A stretch of 64,000 bases of DNA from Corallium rubrum (GCA_964035015.1 OZ035997.1:26829067-26893066); one strand, 5' to 3'; positions 11,560 through 23,258 are shown, counted from the first letter of the stretch. The notes: generated from the letters alone by a model not told the origin. Made by a program: numbers and translations.

Positions 11560-12786
11560 ATAGACTGAAATTTCAACATGAATTTACAAACAAATCACTT
11601 TAAAGTAACGCTGCAATTTGATTGGGGAAACTGCGCCCTATTTAAAACTGCCAAGGAACTGCAGTAAAACTTTCGACTAGCTTTATGCCAACCCAGACTG
11701 AAATTACTTATTCAGATCAACGAAACTATGTCAAAACACACAACAAGTCTACTTTACACCAGGCATTTAAATTCTGACATATTGCTCAAGCCGCACAGCT
11801 CACTTCATTTTCACATTTAACAGCTGAACTAGTTGGAAGTTATTTGTAAATTATTGTACATTGATTTGTTGAAAGCAAGTTACTTTTTTATTAATTCTCT
11901 GAAAGTTTTCGTGGCGATGTTAGATATGTTTTGTGGAAACACTACGTAAAATATTCATTTGCTAAGCTTTCGGCCTGTTGACTTAGGCATCAGATAAATA
12001 TTTTGGTGTTTCCACAAAACTTATCTATATATTTTTATTGTTAACGTTGATATTCATATGTATGGTATATTTTTCGGACTTACTCGTGCCGGACATGGTA
12101 TCTCAGAGAGGGTATCTGTGAAAAAAGAATACTTGTGATTATGTAAACAAATTTTAACAAACTTGTTTTAACTTTAGTGTATTTTAAGTCAATTTTTACT
12201 TAACAGGCATTTTGTTAACATTATTAAAATCCATGCATACTTTCGTGGAAAAAACATACCCAATTCCAACTTTAATCACTTTCATTGCTTCATAATGTCA
12301 ACAAACTGAAGTTAACGCTTTGAGGCCTGGACCTCTCCCTGTGCTGAATAAAATCGTCTGGTGTTAGCCAGAATAAAGACTAAAGACTCGTCGTCAGGCT
12401 TCAAAGTGTTAAACTGCATGGGAGTGCTCATTGCGCGACAACAGACCGACTGCGTATATGTTATGTAATAAAAGCTATTGCCATCGGACGCTTAAATGTA
12501 GTGGAATGCTTTTCGTTTGAATTTATTACGTCGACAAGTTGACCGTTTTGATTACTTTTCAATTTTTGATTACTTTTGATTACTTGATCGTTTTCATCTT
12601 AGTTTTCCACTTTTCTGATCTTTCACTGACTCGCGATGTTCGCAAGTAGTTTTGCTAGAGGTACGAGTACACGCGCATACGCACTACTCGTGAGTAGGGG
12701 TTACCTTATTGGCGATCGGTACTGTACATGCAGTATAGGAGTATTTACTATTATAATTTAAATATATTATGATATTTCGTTTTCAG
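11560..12786. other. Non-coding interval upstream of the PGRMC exon
   Basis: It contains a short repeat (12312-12415) with mirrored ends TTAACGCTTTGAGGCCTG / CAGGCTTCAAAGTGTTAA. The same family appears inverted at about 18563-18660. Otherwise it is AT-rich. I looked for the earlier PGRMC exons (the FYGP-type sequence) and did not find them. Confidence 0.5.
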
Positions 12787-13040
12787 GTGGTCCTTATTCA
12801 GCGTTTGGTGGTCACGATGCTAGTAGGGGTTTGGCGACATTCAGTGCTGATACTGAGGCTGTGAAGGATGATTATGACGATATATCTGATCTGAACGGCA
12901 TGCAGTTGGACTCACTTAAGGAATGGGAGATGCAATTTATGGAGAGATACGATCTCGTGGGTTCACTTTTGAAACCTGGAGAAAAACATAAACACTACGA
13001 GGAGTCCGAAACTGAAGAGGAAGATGACAAAAAGAAGTAA
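12787..13040 (+). CDS. Membrane-associated progesterone receptor component (PGRMC-like), terminal exon
   Basis: After the acceptor TTTTCAG the exon opens in phase with GGPYSAFGGHDASRGLATFS, continues DDYDDISDL, LKEWEMQF, YDLVGSLLKPGE, and ends in an acidic tail EESETEEEDDKKK before TAA. This is the C-terminal half of the cytochrome b5-like MAPR domain of PGRMC1/2. The GPY tyrosine corresponds to the axial haem ligand of PGRMC1. These ER-membrane proteins bind haem and support cytochrome P450s. About 84 codons are here. The transmembrane and N-terminal b5 exons were not found in the window and probably lie to the left or in sequence I failed to recognise. An AATAAA near 13365 may end the transcript. 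Confidence 0.88.
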
Positions 13041-14390
13041 GCTTTAAAAGAATTAAACAACCAAGTAACGAAGAATAAATGAAGAACAGTGAAAGCCAAC
13101 TGACAAGAGATGAAGACCAGTGTTTAGAACTTCAGCGAGAGATGATGTAAACTGAAGCACGGGAACAGTAAGTTGTAGAATCGTATTAGTAAATTATATT
13201 GACACTAATTTGTTTGACCAAATATTATTTTAACATCTTTATGATTAGTAAATATCAGTGTTTGAAAAGTAGTATGAGAGAATACCGTATAAAAACGACT
13301 GAAATATTCATTGCACAGGACCACCATTTCCACCAGAATGTTGTTTCTGTACTGTTTTTTACACCAATAAATCGTCTCTTATAAAACATTGCATTTGCAA
13401 AGTGTTAAAGATGAGATAAGAACGGGCTTATACAGTTAGGATATTTGACAAGCTTTTCGACCTTCTTAAACTGACTGCCATTACCGAAATAAGATACAAA
13501 AAACTGTAAAATCCATTAATTATTTTAGATGTTCATATGGAATTAAACAATATACATGAAGTACCCTTTCAATAGTCTTGGTGCAATCTATAATTGGATG
13601 GAATATGCATCAGAACTCAGGCATAATTACCTTTTCGTTAAATAAAAAAAAACAAAATTTAAAAACTTAATTTATGCAGAAAAGTAAAATGACCCATTGT
13701 ATTGTCAAGTTAAATATATGTAAATATATATGTTTCAAAATACTTTGCATTTGTTCTAAAACGAAACAAAACATTAACTAATATCTCTGATGGGTATCGT
13801 GTTAACTGCAAATATAATTATTGTGATCATCACCCTAACTGTACCATGCGAAACAACGCGTTCTACTTCTAACCATAAAACTGACGGTGAGGCTGCATGA
13901 GCATTTCGTCGTCTTTATATGGGATTAATACCTCGGGAATCATTCTATGAGAATTTCCCCTTTTTCTGATTGATACATTTCCGTGTGGTTTATCAAATGG
14001 ATATAGTACAGTTTACAACTAATATTGTAATTTTTTATTTTTAATTATGTCATAAGAGATGGAATGTAGAGACGAGAGATGATGTTGCAATCTGACATAA
14101 TTTTTAAGCACTTTTGATTCATCTTTTAGAGTGCTGTTTCTTTGAGATGATTTTTGTCATCTTGTAAGGGATTTCACTTTGAATTTTGAAATAAAAGTCT
14201 ACAATATTATAAATGGGGAAGTTATCAAATGAGAAGGTTGCGAGTTTCATTCTCACTTGGGACTCTGGAAAAATTGCTCTGGAAAGTATTTCCAAGAATC
14301 TTTTTAATCTCGAGGTGATCTTGCACCAAATTAAAATTTTCTTAAATTGCTTTAAAAGTGAAAATTAAGTCTGTTTTTTTTATTTGAAAG
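13041..14390. other. Probable PGRMC 3' UTR and non-coding DNA
   Basis: AT-rich sequence with AATAAA motifs near 13074 and 13365. No further coding signal or structured repeat that I can support. Confidence 0.5.
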
Positions 14391-15235
14391 AGCACTTATA
14401 AATGACAAAGAGAACTTCTTTTGCAGTTTTTTCTTTTTTTGCTTTGTCTAATATGCAAATTAAACATCTTGGCGTCACAAGTGTATAATATACACTTAAT
14501 GTCTGCTCCCGAGGGAAACAGTTAGTTTTGTTTTCCCAAGAGTCTTGATATTTCCCGAGACGAAGTCGAGGGAAAACAAAACTAACTGTTTCCCGAGGGA
14601 TCAGACATTAAATGTTTTGTTATATAGTTTGAGTTTCGCTGAATAATTTCCACGTTTATCAAGGGAAAGTACCGACAAAAGACAAACGCTAAGACTTACC
14701 AAAACATTTTGCCTGGCTCCGTAATTTCACTTCAAGCAAACAAATATAAGTCTCAGAACAAAAGAACAGCAATCAGATTACATTTCTCCAGTTAATCTTC
14801 ACACGTGCGTTGAAGACCTATAAATAATCTTTTTTTTCGTACCAAACAAGCTTTTGTTTATAGGATGCCGTGAAGAGTTCAAAGTTCTAGTGGGCAACAA
14901 TTGAAAACTTATTGACCAGGCGGGCAATAAGTTCTCAATTATTGCCTGCTCGGTAGACATTGAAATTTATCTAAGGTCATGTGACCACAAACCAACCAAT
15001 GACAGTCATCGTTGCATCCAGTGAAACTCTAGTTATATAACAATAAATGCTATCGGAGAAAGTTGAAAATCACCAAAATCACTTGAAAATCTACATGCTT
15101 GGTCTTGTAGGAGAAACACACCCACATGCTTTCTTTGAATAATTTGGTTTGATAATAGCAAAGATATATAACTTCTGATAACTCATTATACGCATGTGAC
15201 GTCAAGATAATTAATTTGCATTTCCAACAACTTGA
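14390..15235. mobile_element. MITE of the GACGTCA family, interrupted by another foldback element
   Basis: The left end (about 14415-14490, ..ATGCAAATTAAACATCTTGG..) and right end (about 15165-15232, mirror with TGACGTCAAGATAATTAATT) match those of the copy at 30110-30430. Between about 14487 and 15060 lies foreign sequence whose palindromic arms (CCCGAGGGAAACAGTTAGTT at about 14508-14543 and the mirror at 14568-14600) mark a second element. Confidence 0.65.
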
Positions 15236-15244
15236 AATATAATT

Positions 15245-15400
15245 GTCAGTTGTTTGCTGTACAAGCTGTGTTAGTTAGTAATACTCAGAAAAACTCTGCG
15301 CTCTAAGCGGGACTCGAACCCACAACCTTCTGAATGCTAGCCAGACGCTCTAACCATTGAGCCACTAGAACTCAGATAGCGGAGCAAGGTTAATTAAGGT
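15245..15400 (-). repeat. tRNA-derived SINE
   Basis: On the minus strand an A-box-like TGGCTCAATGGTTAGAGCG, a 5-bp anticodon stem with loop CTAGCAT (anticodon AGC, alanine-like), and a B box GGTTCGAGTCC are followed by a tail ending CAGCTTGTACAGCAAAC. The tRNA body is followed by extra unrelated sequence, so it is a SINE and not a tRNA gene. Confidence 0.8.
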
Positions 15401-15554
15401 ACTTATACCTTAGACTGTGCCCAGTCCTCCAGGAACGAGTTTTAACCGCTCGGTTACAAGTACTTGTTGGTCTACACAAGTCGCGTTGTAACAGTACGTT
15501 TCCAGTTAAACACTGTTAGTTAGTTTCAGAAATTGCAGCTTGATGTTAGTAATA

Positions 15555-15712
15555 ATGGTCAGTTGTTTGCTGTACAAGCTGTGTTAGTTAGTAATACTCA
15601 GAAAAACTCTGAGCTCTAAGCGGGACTCGAACCCACAACCTTCTGAATGCTAGCCAGACGCTCTAACCCTAACCCTAACATCAAGCTGCAATTTCTGAAA
15701 CTAACTAACTTG
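15555..15712 (-). repeat. Second SINE copy, truncated at a CCCTAA-rich junction
   Basis: Nearly identical to 15245-15365 in direct orientation, but the tRNA 5' part ends in CTCTAACCCTAACCCTAAC instead of continuing to the A box. The flanking text CATCAAGCTGCAATTTCTGA is a mirror of sequence at about 15528-15547. Confidence 0.75.
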
Positions 15713-15998
15713 AAATATCCCAAAAATTAAGCAAGGGAACGAAACACTGCAAAAAGGTTATTTTATCATTATATTTTCACTTTATGCATGGGCACTTTAA
15801 AAAGAAACAATTTGGGGGAAATTAATGTACTACTTAATGATTCGAATAAGCGCCCAGAACGAAACGACGTTTTCGATCTGGGGCGAAACTGCTCTAGTAA
15901 AGTTCTCTTTGCTACAGACTCAGATGTTTTTGTCAAAAATTGAGTACACGCCGCTTTTCTGGGGAGCCACCTTAATTGAAGATTTGGCAATTATTGTT

Positions 15999-16460
15999 GA
16001 AATGGTTCATGGTTTGGCGTGCTCCATCGAGTTATGGATGCACGCGGGAAGTTGGGAGAGCACGAAAAAAGCGTAAGAGTTGGTCGAGGCACAGAATGGT
16101 AATACAACCAGAAGTCCAACTCAAGTGAAAACTTGTCCGCATTTCTTCAATGCGCATGCGCGATATTTTACGCCATCCTACGCCATCTTACGCGATCCTA
16201 CGCAATGTCCTACGCCATCCTGGCAAGTTCTCCCGGCAGTTTTAACCTTCTTTTGAAGGTCCAAACTGCCGGGGAAACTTGCCAGGATGGCGAGGAATCA
16301 AGATGCGCGAGGCGACATGCGCGAGGATATAAACTTCAAAGGTTCCGACGCGAGTTGGACTTCTGGTTGTACTACTACTATTCTGTGGTCGAGGCGACAG
16401 CCGAGAACTTCCCAACTTCATCCTTAACTCAATGGAGCATGCCAAACCATGAACCATTTC
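15999..16460. mobile_element. Foldback MITE, GAAATGGTTCATGG ends
   Basis: Long imperfect inverted arms: GAAATGGTTCATGGTTTGG on the left mirrors CCAAACCATGAACCATTTC on the right, and CCAGAAGTCCAACTC near 16110 mirrors GAGTTGGACTTCTGG near 16353. The centre (16218-16287) is itself a hairpin around TCCTGGCAAG/CTTGCCAGGA. A fragment with the same GTGCTCCATCGAGTTATGGA motif lies at 16549. It has no coding function. Confidence 0.8.
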
Positions 16461-16784
16461 TTTTATAACAGAGAATCAGACACAAAACGATGAAAAACAA
16501 TATTTATTTCGCTGATTAAAAATGAGTTTCTCATTACATTTGAAATTGCCGTGCTCCATCGAGTTATGGAGCATGCACGATAGCCAATCAGAAACGCCGT
16601 TATATTACATATTAAATATGATTACATCTATGTTATAAATCTAATTGGCGGTCATTGTCTTTGGTAATACAATGGACCAATATATATTTCAATACAATGA
16701 CAAGCTCAGTCATGATAATCTTTTTCAATTCAAATGTTGGGTCATGCCACACTATTTCAAATAATATTTCGTAAACGAGTGGGA

Positions 16785-17155
16785 GTGTTTTTTACCAGGA
16801 GTTACCAACACGGGAGGAAATGAAAATCACGAGGCCGTTAACCGAGTATGTTTCATTGTTCTCGAGTCTTTGTAAAACATGAAGAATAATGAAAATCACG
16901 AGGCTGCAGGCCGAGTATGTTTCATTGTTCTCGAGTCTTTGTAAAACATGAAGAATAATGAAAATGACGAGGCCGTTGACCAAGTATGTTTCATTGTTCT
17001 CGAGTCTTTGTAAAACATGAAGAATAATGAAAATGACGAGGCTGCGCCGAGTGATTTTTATTGTTTTCGAATATTTTGAACAATGAAAATTACGAGGTAA
17101 TAGACCGAATGATTTTGTTGTTCTTGAGTGTTTGTAACCCCTGGTATTAAAACAC
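16785..17155. repeat. About four tandem 71-bp repeats inside inverted ends
   Basis: The unit containing TTGTAAAACATGAAGAATAA recurs at about 16870, 16940 and 17010, with a divergent copy to 17100. The block is flanked by weak mirrored ends (GTTTTTTACCAGGAGTTACC and GTAACCCCTGGTATTAAAAC), so it may be an element with internal tandem repeats. Confidence 0.75.
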
Positions 17156-17159
17156 GATA

Positions 17160-17760
17160 CACGAGTTTATGAAATAGCTTCTCAATCGTTTATTACAGTA
17201 AGATTCGCGAGGGACTTGGTGATATTGGTCATATCAGATTAGACAACGGTGTATATTAGTATCTAATGTCTCATGTTGAATTTATAATTCGAAATGGGGT
17301 AATAAACTGTTCTTTGTTTGTGCCGTTTATTATCTGATTTCTTAATTATGAGTTTGATTGATATGAATTATCAGTTTGCGCGACCTTTACCGGGTTTCAA
17401 AACTCATGCACATGACCCAATATTTTTCTCTGATTGGCTAATTAGCTCATGAATTATTGAGTTTAAGAAGCTATAGTTGATTAACTGTGTTCTGCATATC
17501 GAATATGAATCACACGCAGAATATAAAGCGGTCTGGCTGCGCGCGCAGCTAACTTTCAGGGCACCGCAATATATGAAAAATGTTTACAACTTGTACAATA
17601 TGCGTATAGTCATTGCTTCAAAAAATTAATATTGAATTGTCCAATTGGATGCACTTTATTTGATCACATGCAAAGCCTTTTATACCTGATAAAGCGCATT
17701 GACGTAGAAAGAATACTGATATCATGAATATAGAATTTTCTATAAAACCAGACTCAGTCC
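17160..17760. other. Non-coding interval
   Basis: AT-rich sequence with no coding or clear repeat structure that I can support. Confidence 0.4.
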
Positions 17761-17949
17761 TAAAGAGCGGCACCCTAGGGGCTGTTTACACGAACCCGGA
17801 CTAACCAGGCTGACTCGTATCACGAAATGCTTTCCTCGGAATTCTTTCCACGAAATTCTTTTAAACTAAACCAATTCTTTGTGAATTTAGTTTATGCGAG
17901 TTTCAAAACCACAGTAAGTTTCTAATCAATTACGTGAGCCCAGTTAACC

Positions 17950-18220
17950 CATAGAGATCATATAAATACTAGAGAGGGCATCCTATCTTGATTTCAGTCA
18001 GCCACGGGTAACTGGGGTATTTCAGGCTGTGCACAGGCTAATTGAACACCGCCATCTTGGATATTCTTGGAGGCAAACATTTGGCGCGTTGGTTGGCAAA
18101 GGACTGGGTCTAGTACATTTGCCAACCAATGGACTGAAATATCATAGGTAATGGTGGCTGCCATTGTGGTTGCCAAATTTTCCCGCCAATGCCCCCTCTA
18201 GTATTTATATGATCTCTATG
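17950..18220. mobile_element. hAT-type MITE with 8-bp duplication AGTTAACC
   Basis: Inverted ends CATAGAGATCATATAAATAC and GTATTTATATGATCTCTATG are exact mirrors and begin CA / end TG. AGTTAACC flanks both sides (17942-17949 and 18221-18228). An 8-bp duplication with CA..TG ends is typical of hAT. It is inserted within another MITE of the CCCGG family (about 17770-18265), whose halves lie on each side. Confidence 0.88.
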
Positions 18221-18780
18221 AGTTAACCGCTCTCCATTGCCCAGCTCATGTAATCAGCACCTCAAGTTGGTAATAATACGGCAATATAAAGCACTGCCAA
18301 TTCGCTTGACTCGTTACGGAACCGCCATTCCCATCCCAATTAGCAATTGAACGAAGAAGCAAAAACAACCAATGTTAAAATATGATAGAAAGAAGAAGTA
18401 AATTTAACAGGATGCATCCATACCTCTGCATCCGTACCAGCCTTTCAAGTGCCTATCGAATAAAAAATTTATTTGTATTAACTTTTTCCTGACTTCTATG
18501 GGCTTCCTGCCCATTAGTCTGTAGTATTTTACTCTCGGCGGGAAACCTTTCCATAGGAATAAGTTAACACTTTGAAGCCTTAAGACGAGTCTTTAGTATT
18601 TTATTCTGGCTAACGCCAGACGATTTTATTCAGTACAGCCACAGGGAGAGGTTACAGCTGCCTGCAAAATGAGTGACCTATTGAAAAAGGTTATATACTG
18701 TACTTTGCAATTGAATTATCAAGCGAAATCACTTGAAACATTGCATGCTTCAAGTGTTGTGAGAGACACACGATTATTAA

Positions 18781-19089
18781 AGGTGACGCACAGTGCGTTC
18801 TGCGCATGTACGACACTAATGTTTACATCTTTATTTACAAAAAATATACTGATACCTTATTCAAGATTGTAAGCTTTTCTTGCTTCCTCTTCATTACTTG
18901 TACTTGAAACAAAACATTTTCAGAAGAAATAGAAGAAATCCGAAGAGATATCCTCGACGAAACGCTTGGTTTTTTGCCATGTTGTTCCCAAAGGTTTACA
19001 TTGAGCTGAGTACTTAATGTAATTATCTACACATGTCATGTTTTGGGGACCCCATGGCGGTCATGCGCAGAACGGACTATACATCACTT
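18781..19089. mobile_element. MITE with TTAA duplication (piggyBac-like)
   Basis: The left end AGGTGACGCACAGTGCGTTC and the right end mirror imperfectly (GAACGGACTATACATCACTT), sharing TTCTGCGCATG internally. TTAA flanks both sides (18777-18780, 19090-19093). TTAA duplications are typical of piggyBac elements. Non-coding. Confidence 0.72.
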
Positions 19090-19093
19090 TTAA

Positions 19094-20150
19094 CAAGATT
19101 ATTAACAAGATTGATTATTTTGAAGATCCATTATTTTTAATTTTTTTTAAATCATTTTTTTTTAAATAACACAAACTTTATAACCAAGGGGCCGGGATGA
19201 CTATTGATAATATCCCGCCTACTTTTTCGATTTTGAAAAAGAGAGTTTCCTGCATGCGGATGACATTTATTGACATATTTCCAATTTATTTTATTGTATT
19301 GTATCAAGAAATATATTAGAGGCCCGAGATTTCCAGAGAATACATTTTTTTATTAGCATTATTTTTATTTTTATTCCATGCAGCAATGAGATGGCAACCA
19401 ATGTGGTCCTATAAGATCCTTCATGAATTTTAACATACACGCGTACAAACTAGGGATCCAAAAAATCATTAATTACATGCATTAATTCAAAAGAATATAA
19501 AATTGACTGTTATTATTATAAACTACGTACTACAATCTGAGTTGGGTTTTTCTTTCAATCATTCAAAACAGTTAATATTGAAAACATATGAAAAGAAAAG
19601 CTTTCAAAAACTAGAGTAAAATGCTTCCAAATACTTAGCTCTAAACTCATTTAATGTCATCATGAAGGTCTGAGTCAACAGGTCGAAAGCTCAGCAATAA
19701 GTATAATAAACGTGGTGTTATCACAAATTCTCGCTTGTATAACTATTTGTCACCATGCAAACCACTTTCAAAGAATTATAATTTGTCATAGATAATACAA
19801 AATTGTGATTGGAAGACCGCAGCCTCAGAATTCGGGAATTTTTAGAAGCCTGTGAATTATATTTAGCTTACAGAACCAGAAACTGGTAATATACCACTGT
19901 ATCGAGTGGCTTTGGATATAAAAAGACAAGGCGTGTGGGAACAAGTCGTTTCGTCCGAAATTGTAAACGTGGAAAAAAAACATTTTCAATTTCTACTGTT
20001 AATAATTAATATCTTAAATTTTGACTGCATGACTCACGACTAACAACGTGATATATAAGGACAAATTGGATACACACATTACTGCGAAACCATAACTGTG
20101 ATTACTTTGGATTTACTAAAATCCTGCTTTTATTTTCAGTTTATCTTTGG
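19094..20150. other. Non-coding interval
   Basis: AT-rich with homopolymer runs. I see no gene, no clear repeat boundary and no structured RNA. Confidence 0.4.
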
Positions 20151-20154
20151 CCCC

Positions 20155-20338
20155 GTTCACACTATACCGGATAGCTTTTGTGCCAGCACGAAAACCATAC
20201 CGGATAGGCCTTCTGTTCACACACAAAACGCCTGCTCCAGCACAATTTCTGTGCCGCTGCGCCGCTCCGATCTCGAAAGAAGTACATCTTGTATCGGATA
20301 GCTTTTTGTGCCATTCCAGCTCTAGTGTGAACGGAGTT
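20155..20338. mobile_element. Short MITE with CCGTTCACACTA ends
   Basis: CCCCGTTCACACTATACCGG on the left mirrors CTAGTGTGAACGG on the right. Internal direct repeats of ATACCGGATAG are present. The end motif resembles that of the MITE at 8309, but the interior differs. Confidence 0.6.
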
Positions 20339-20427
20339 CGAAATCGTTCCGGAAGTAAATTAATTCTTGGTTTTCATCTGACTTCACGGCGGCCATGTTG
20401 GTGCACCTTGGTTGGTGCACCGGAACA

Positions 20428-20634
20428 ATTAACCTGGTACCCTGGCCCAATCAAAGAATTTGGGCCAGGTTACCACTAAAGACTTCTGCTTTCCTATTGG
20501 TTGAAATTTCGCGCGTTTTTAGTGGCTACGAGTAAAACTGCAGTCGTCTTAAGTAGATTTAGCCTGATGACGCGAGAATGAGATTAGTGGTTACCTGGCC
20601 CATATTTCTTTTGAAATTGGGCCAGGGTACCATC
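20428..20634. mobile_element. Foldback MITE with GGTACCCTGGCCC ends
   Basis: The left arm (GGTACCCTGGCCCAAT.., ..GGGCCAGGTTACCACTA) is mirrored by the right arm (TAGTGGTTACCTGGCCC.., ..ATTGGGCCAGGGTACC). Each arm is itself partly palindromic. Non-coding. Confidence 0.75.
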
Positions 20635-20999
20635 TTCCTTTGTTTTTTTGACAATCACTGATCTAATGAAATGGCGGCCATTTTGTTGCAGAATCTTTAC
20701 CCTATGGGAATTTAACTCTATTCTTATTCAAATATTTCGTATTGTTTCACCACCTCAACGGGGCCAGCGATCACGTGAGTGAAAACCAAGAATAGAATAG
20801 AGCGTGGTGATTGGTTGTATCGTCAGGTTTTCGTTCCTTGATTATGATTCGTAAAATGGCCGCTACATTATAGTGAAGATTCAAAAGTGCATGAGTAACT
20901 AAAGGACAGTCTCTGGGGCGCAATCAAGCATTTCTTATACAGGGAGAATCTTGCGGTCAGATTTTTATTAATTTCTCATCCAAATTTTGACTAAATTCA

Positions 21000-21259
21000 A
21001 CCAAAATTTAATGGTTGGTCGTTGGTCTATGACCAACCCTTCTGCAAACTTTCATGAAAATCGGTGCAATAGCTTTTGAGGTATCCTGACGACAGACAGA
21101 TAAACCAACCAACCAACAGACAAACAAACAAACAAACAAACAAACAAACAAACAAACAAACAAACAAACAAACAAACAAACAAACAAACAAACAAACAAA
21201 CAAACAAACAAACAAACAAACAAACAAACAAACAAACAAACAAACAAACAAACAAACAA

Positions 21260-21312
<53 letters not shown>

Positions 21313-21350
21313 AAGGGGTAAAAACATAACCTCCTGGCGGAGGTAATAAA
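21000..21350. repeat. Dispersed repeat containing AAAC and CAGA microsatellites, ending GGCGGAGGTAAT
   Basis: A unique-looking head (TTCATGAAAATCGGTGCAAT, TCCTGACGACAGACAGAT) leads into (AAAC)n at 21118-21265 and (CAGA)n at 21265-21311, then CCTCCTGGCGGAGGTAATAA. The same CCTCCGCCAGGAGG end occurs inverted at 50458-50472. This is a recognisable dispersed element type with a microsatellite core. Confidence 0.8.
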
Positions 21351-21484
21351 CTAATATAATAATCGTGTATATAGGAATTTAGGACAAAATTGCTGCCAAA
21401 TGACTGTGAGGTGAAATCACTGGGTGAAATGACTTGAGTTAGGGTTTTTGCGTCTACAGGTTGTTTACGCAACCGTGTAGCGCT

Positions 21485-22118
21485 CAGAGTCGGACTGGCC
21501 CTATGTGCCATTGTGCCAATGGCACATGCGCCCCCTTAGGATGCCGTTACTGCGCCCCTTTCCCGTTGTATAATATTATATTTGACGGTAGTGCAATTCC
21601 TATTAAAAACCCGATTTTGGATTTATAGTCGTTTTACGTTTTAATCAGTATGGTACAGCTAAACGTATATTACGATTAAATAATATTTTTGTGCGCTTCA
21701 CGCAGCTGACAGCCTGACATGAAGTAGTCACGTGCCTAATTAATGGCACACACAATGTGAGTTGATTTGTCCATGTATGACGACATGTCCTCATGATGTA
21801 TGCCTTGCATGTTATGGTGTATTCCTATATAAAATGAGTATATTTGAATATTTTGTTTGGTATTTTATACCCTTCAAAACTCTTTCAACCCCCCCTCAAA
21901 ATTCAGGAAATGCTATTTCAGAGACTCTAAAATTCAAAATTTTCCGGAGGAGCATCCCCCCGAACCCCCCTAGAAGTTGGTCGCGCCTTCGGCGCTCCTT
22001 GCCCCACACGTAGTAAGTATTGTCTGTTTTGCCCCCTTGTTAAATATTCTGAAAGAAACCCTGACGGCGCCCCTCTCCCTAATGGCACCGCCCCTAATAC
22101 GAAGCCAGTCCGACTGTG
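21485..22118. mobile_element. Non-autonomous hAT element with 8-bp duplication GTAGCGCT
   Basis: Ends CAGAGTCGGACTGGC and GCCAGTCCGACTGTG are near-perfect mirrors beginning CAG and ending CTG-type. The exact 8-bp duplication GTAGCGCT flanks it (21477-21484, 22119-22126). Internal TGCGCCCC motifs occur near both ends. No transposase ORF is seen in its 634 bp. Confidence 0.9.
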
Positions 22119-22417
22119 GTAGCGCTATGTCAGCAGATCGGATGTTACTATCACTGACTATGTTTCGTCAAGCCACAGTCGCCCAAGCGCGTGATATGAC
22201 AAGCGACGACCAGCAAACTTGTTCTCAGGGCCACCATGTAATACGCAGCACCTTGTAGACACATGTACGCTGTGCGTACCCATGTTTATAACTTTATATA
22301 ATATATACATACCTTGTTATAAAAATTATTGCCCAGCAAATAATTCGTAACAAAGCCATAATAAAATCAAAAGTCGTAAGTAAGCATGATAAAAAATTTT
22401 TTAATGAAGAACTAACG

Positions 22418-22445
22418 TTTCGTCACTAACCAGCGACATCATCAG
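22418..22445 (-). ncRNA. Hammerhead-like motif, PLE copy B left terminal region
   Basis: Minus strand: CTGATGA-T-(GTCGC/GTGAC)-GAAA, identical to copy A. The same motif occurs inverted at the other end of this element. Confidence 0.5.
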
Positions 22446-22618
22446 AGTGATAAATATTTACAAAAATGTCTCAACTTTATACCTACGCAATTATAAAAAT
22501 AGATGGGATAGGAGAATAATAGATGAGGGAGACGTCAGAAGTGAAGAGTCACCCGCGAAGGTGAGAAGTCAGAATAACATTAAAGGAAAGGATCTAATAT
22601 TAGCATTAAGTGATGGAT

Positions 22619-23258
22619 TTATTTTTGATATGAGTAAACTTTCTCGGAGAAGGACATTAAATTCTGAATTACCAGATGATAAAATAGAAAGTCATCAAAC
22701 GAGATAGGATGACCAGTTTGACTCACGTGTGTGGAAATACTAGATAAGGTTGATTGAGAAACTTTGTTTCCGGTGTAAGGTGAAATGCCCATATGCTCAG
22801 AAGCCCTAATGTGTAAATTTCGGCATGTTTCGCCAATATACAAGGAGTTACATCCTTGGCACGTAAATTTGTAAACCACATGAGATCTTAATTGCGTAGG
22901 AATCCGGTCCTTAAATCGAAAAAAGTTTGAGAGACGGCATACAGGTTGAAATATAATTCGAAGGTTAATGTGCGGATAGGCTGATGAAATTAATTTTCGA
23001 AGTTGTGTGCGGATTTGTAAGCCGTGATCACCAGTGAAAGGAAAAACAAACGAAATCTGTAACTTAGGCGCCGTGAGAGGTTTGATCGGAGGTGAAAAAA
23101 TCTTATTCAAAAAAGTGCGAATACATTGATCTAAAAACCGTTCAGGGTATCCATTTTTAAGTAAGAAAGTTTTAAATTTTGCAAGTTCCTCATGAAAAAT
23201 AGTATATGACGAACATAAGTTGAAGTATCGAAATAAAAAAGTGTAAATGAGCCCCTTT
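22619..23258 (-). pseudogene. PLE RT C-terminus and GIY-YIG endonuclease fragment (copy B)
   Basis: The frame is open through the GIY-YIG core (YKFTCQGC, SLYIGET, R..EHMG) and continues into STHVSQTGHPISFDDF, unlike the shifted copy A. The catalytic YVDD part is missing because of 5' truncation. The residues upstream of IYKKGLIYTFL come from the inverted terminal repeat and not from RT. Confidence 0.87.

Noticed and set aside
16133-16468. 111-codon frame at 16.1-16.5 kb
   Set aside because: It lies wholly inside a foldback MITE and its mirrored arms explain the open frame.
21008-21511. 167-codon minus-strand frame with CLFV repeats
   Set aside because: It arises from AAAC and CAGA microsatellites inside a dispersed repeat.
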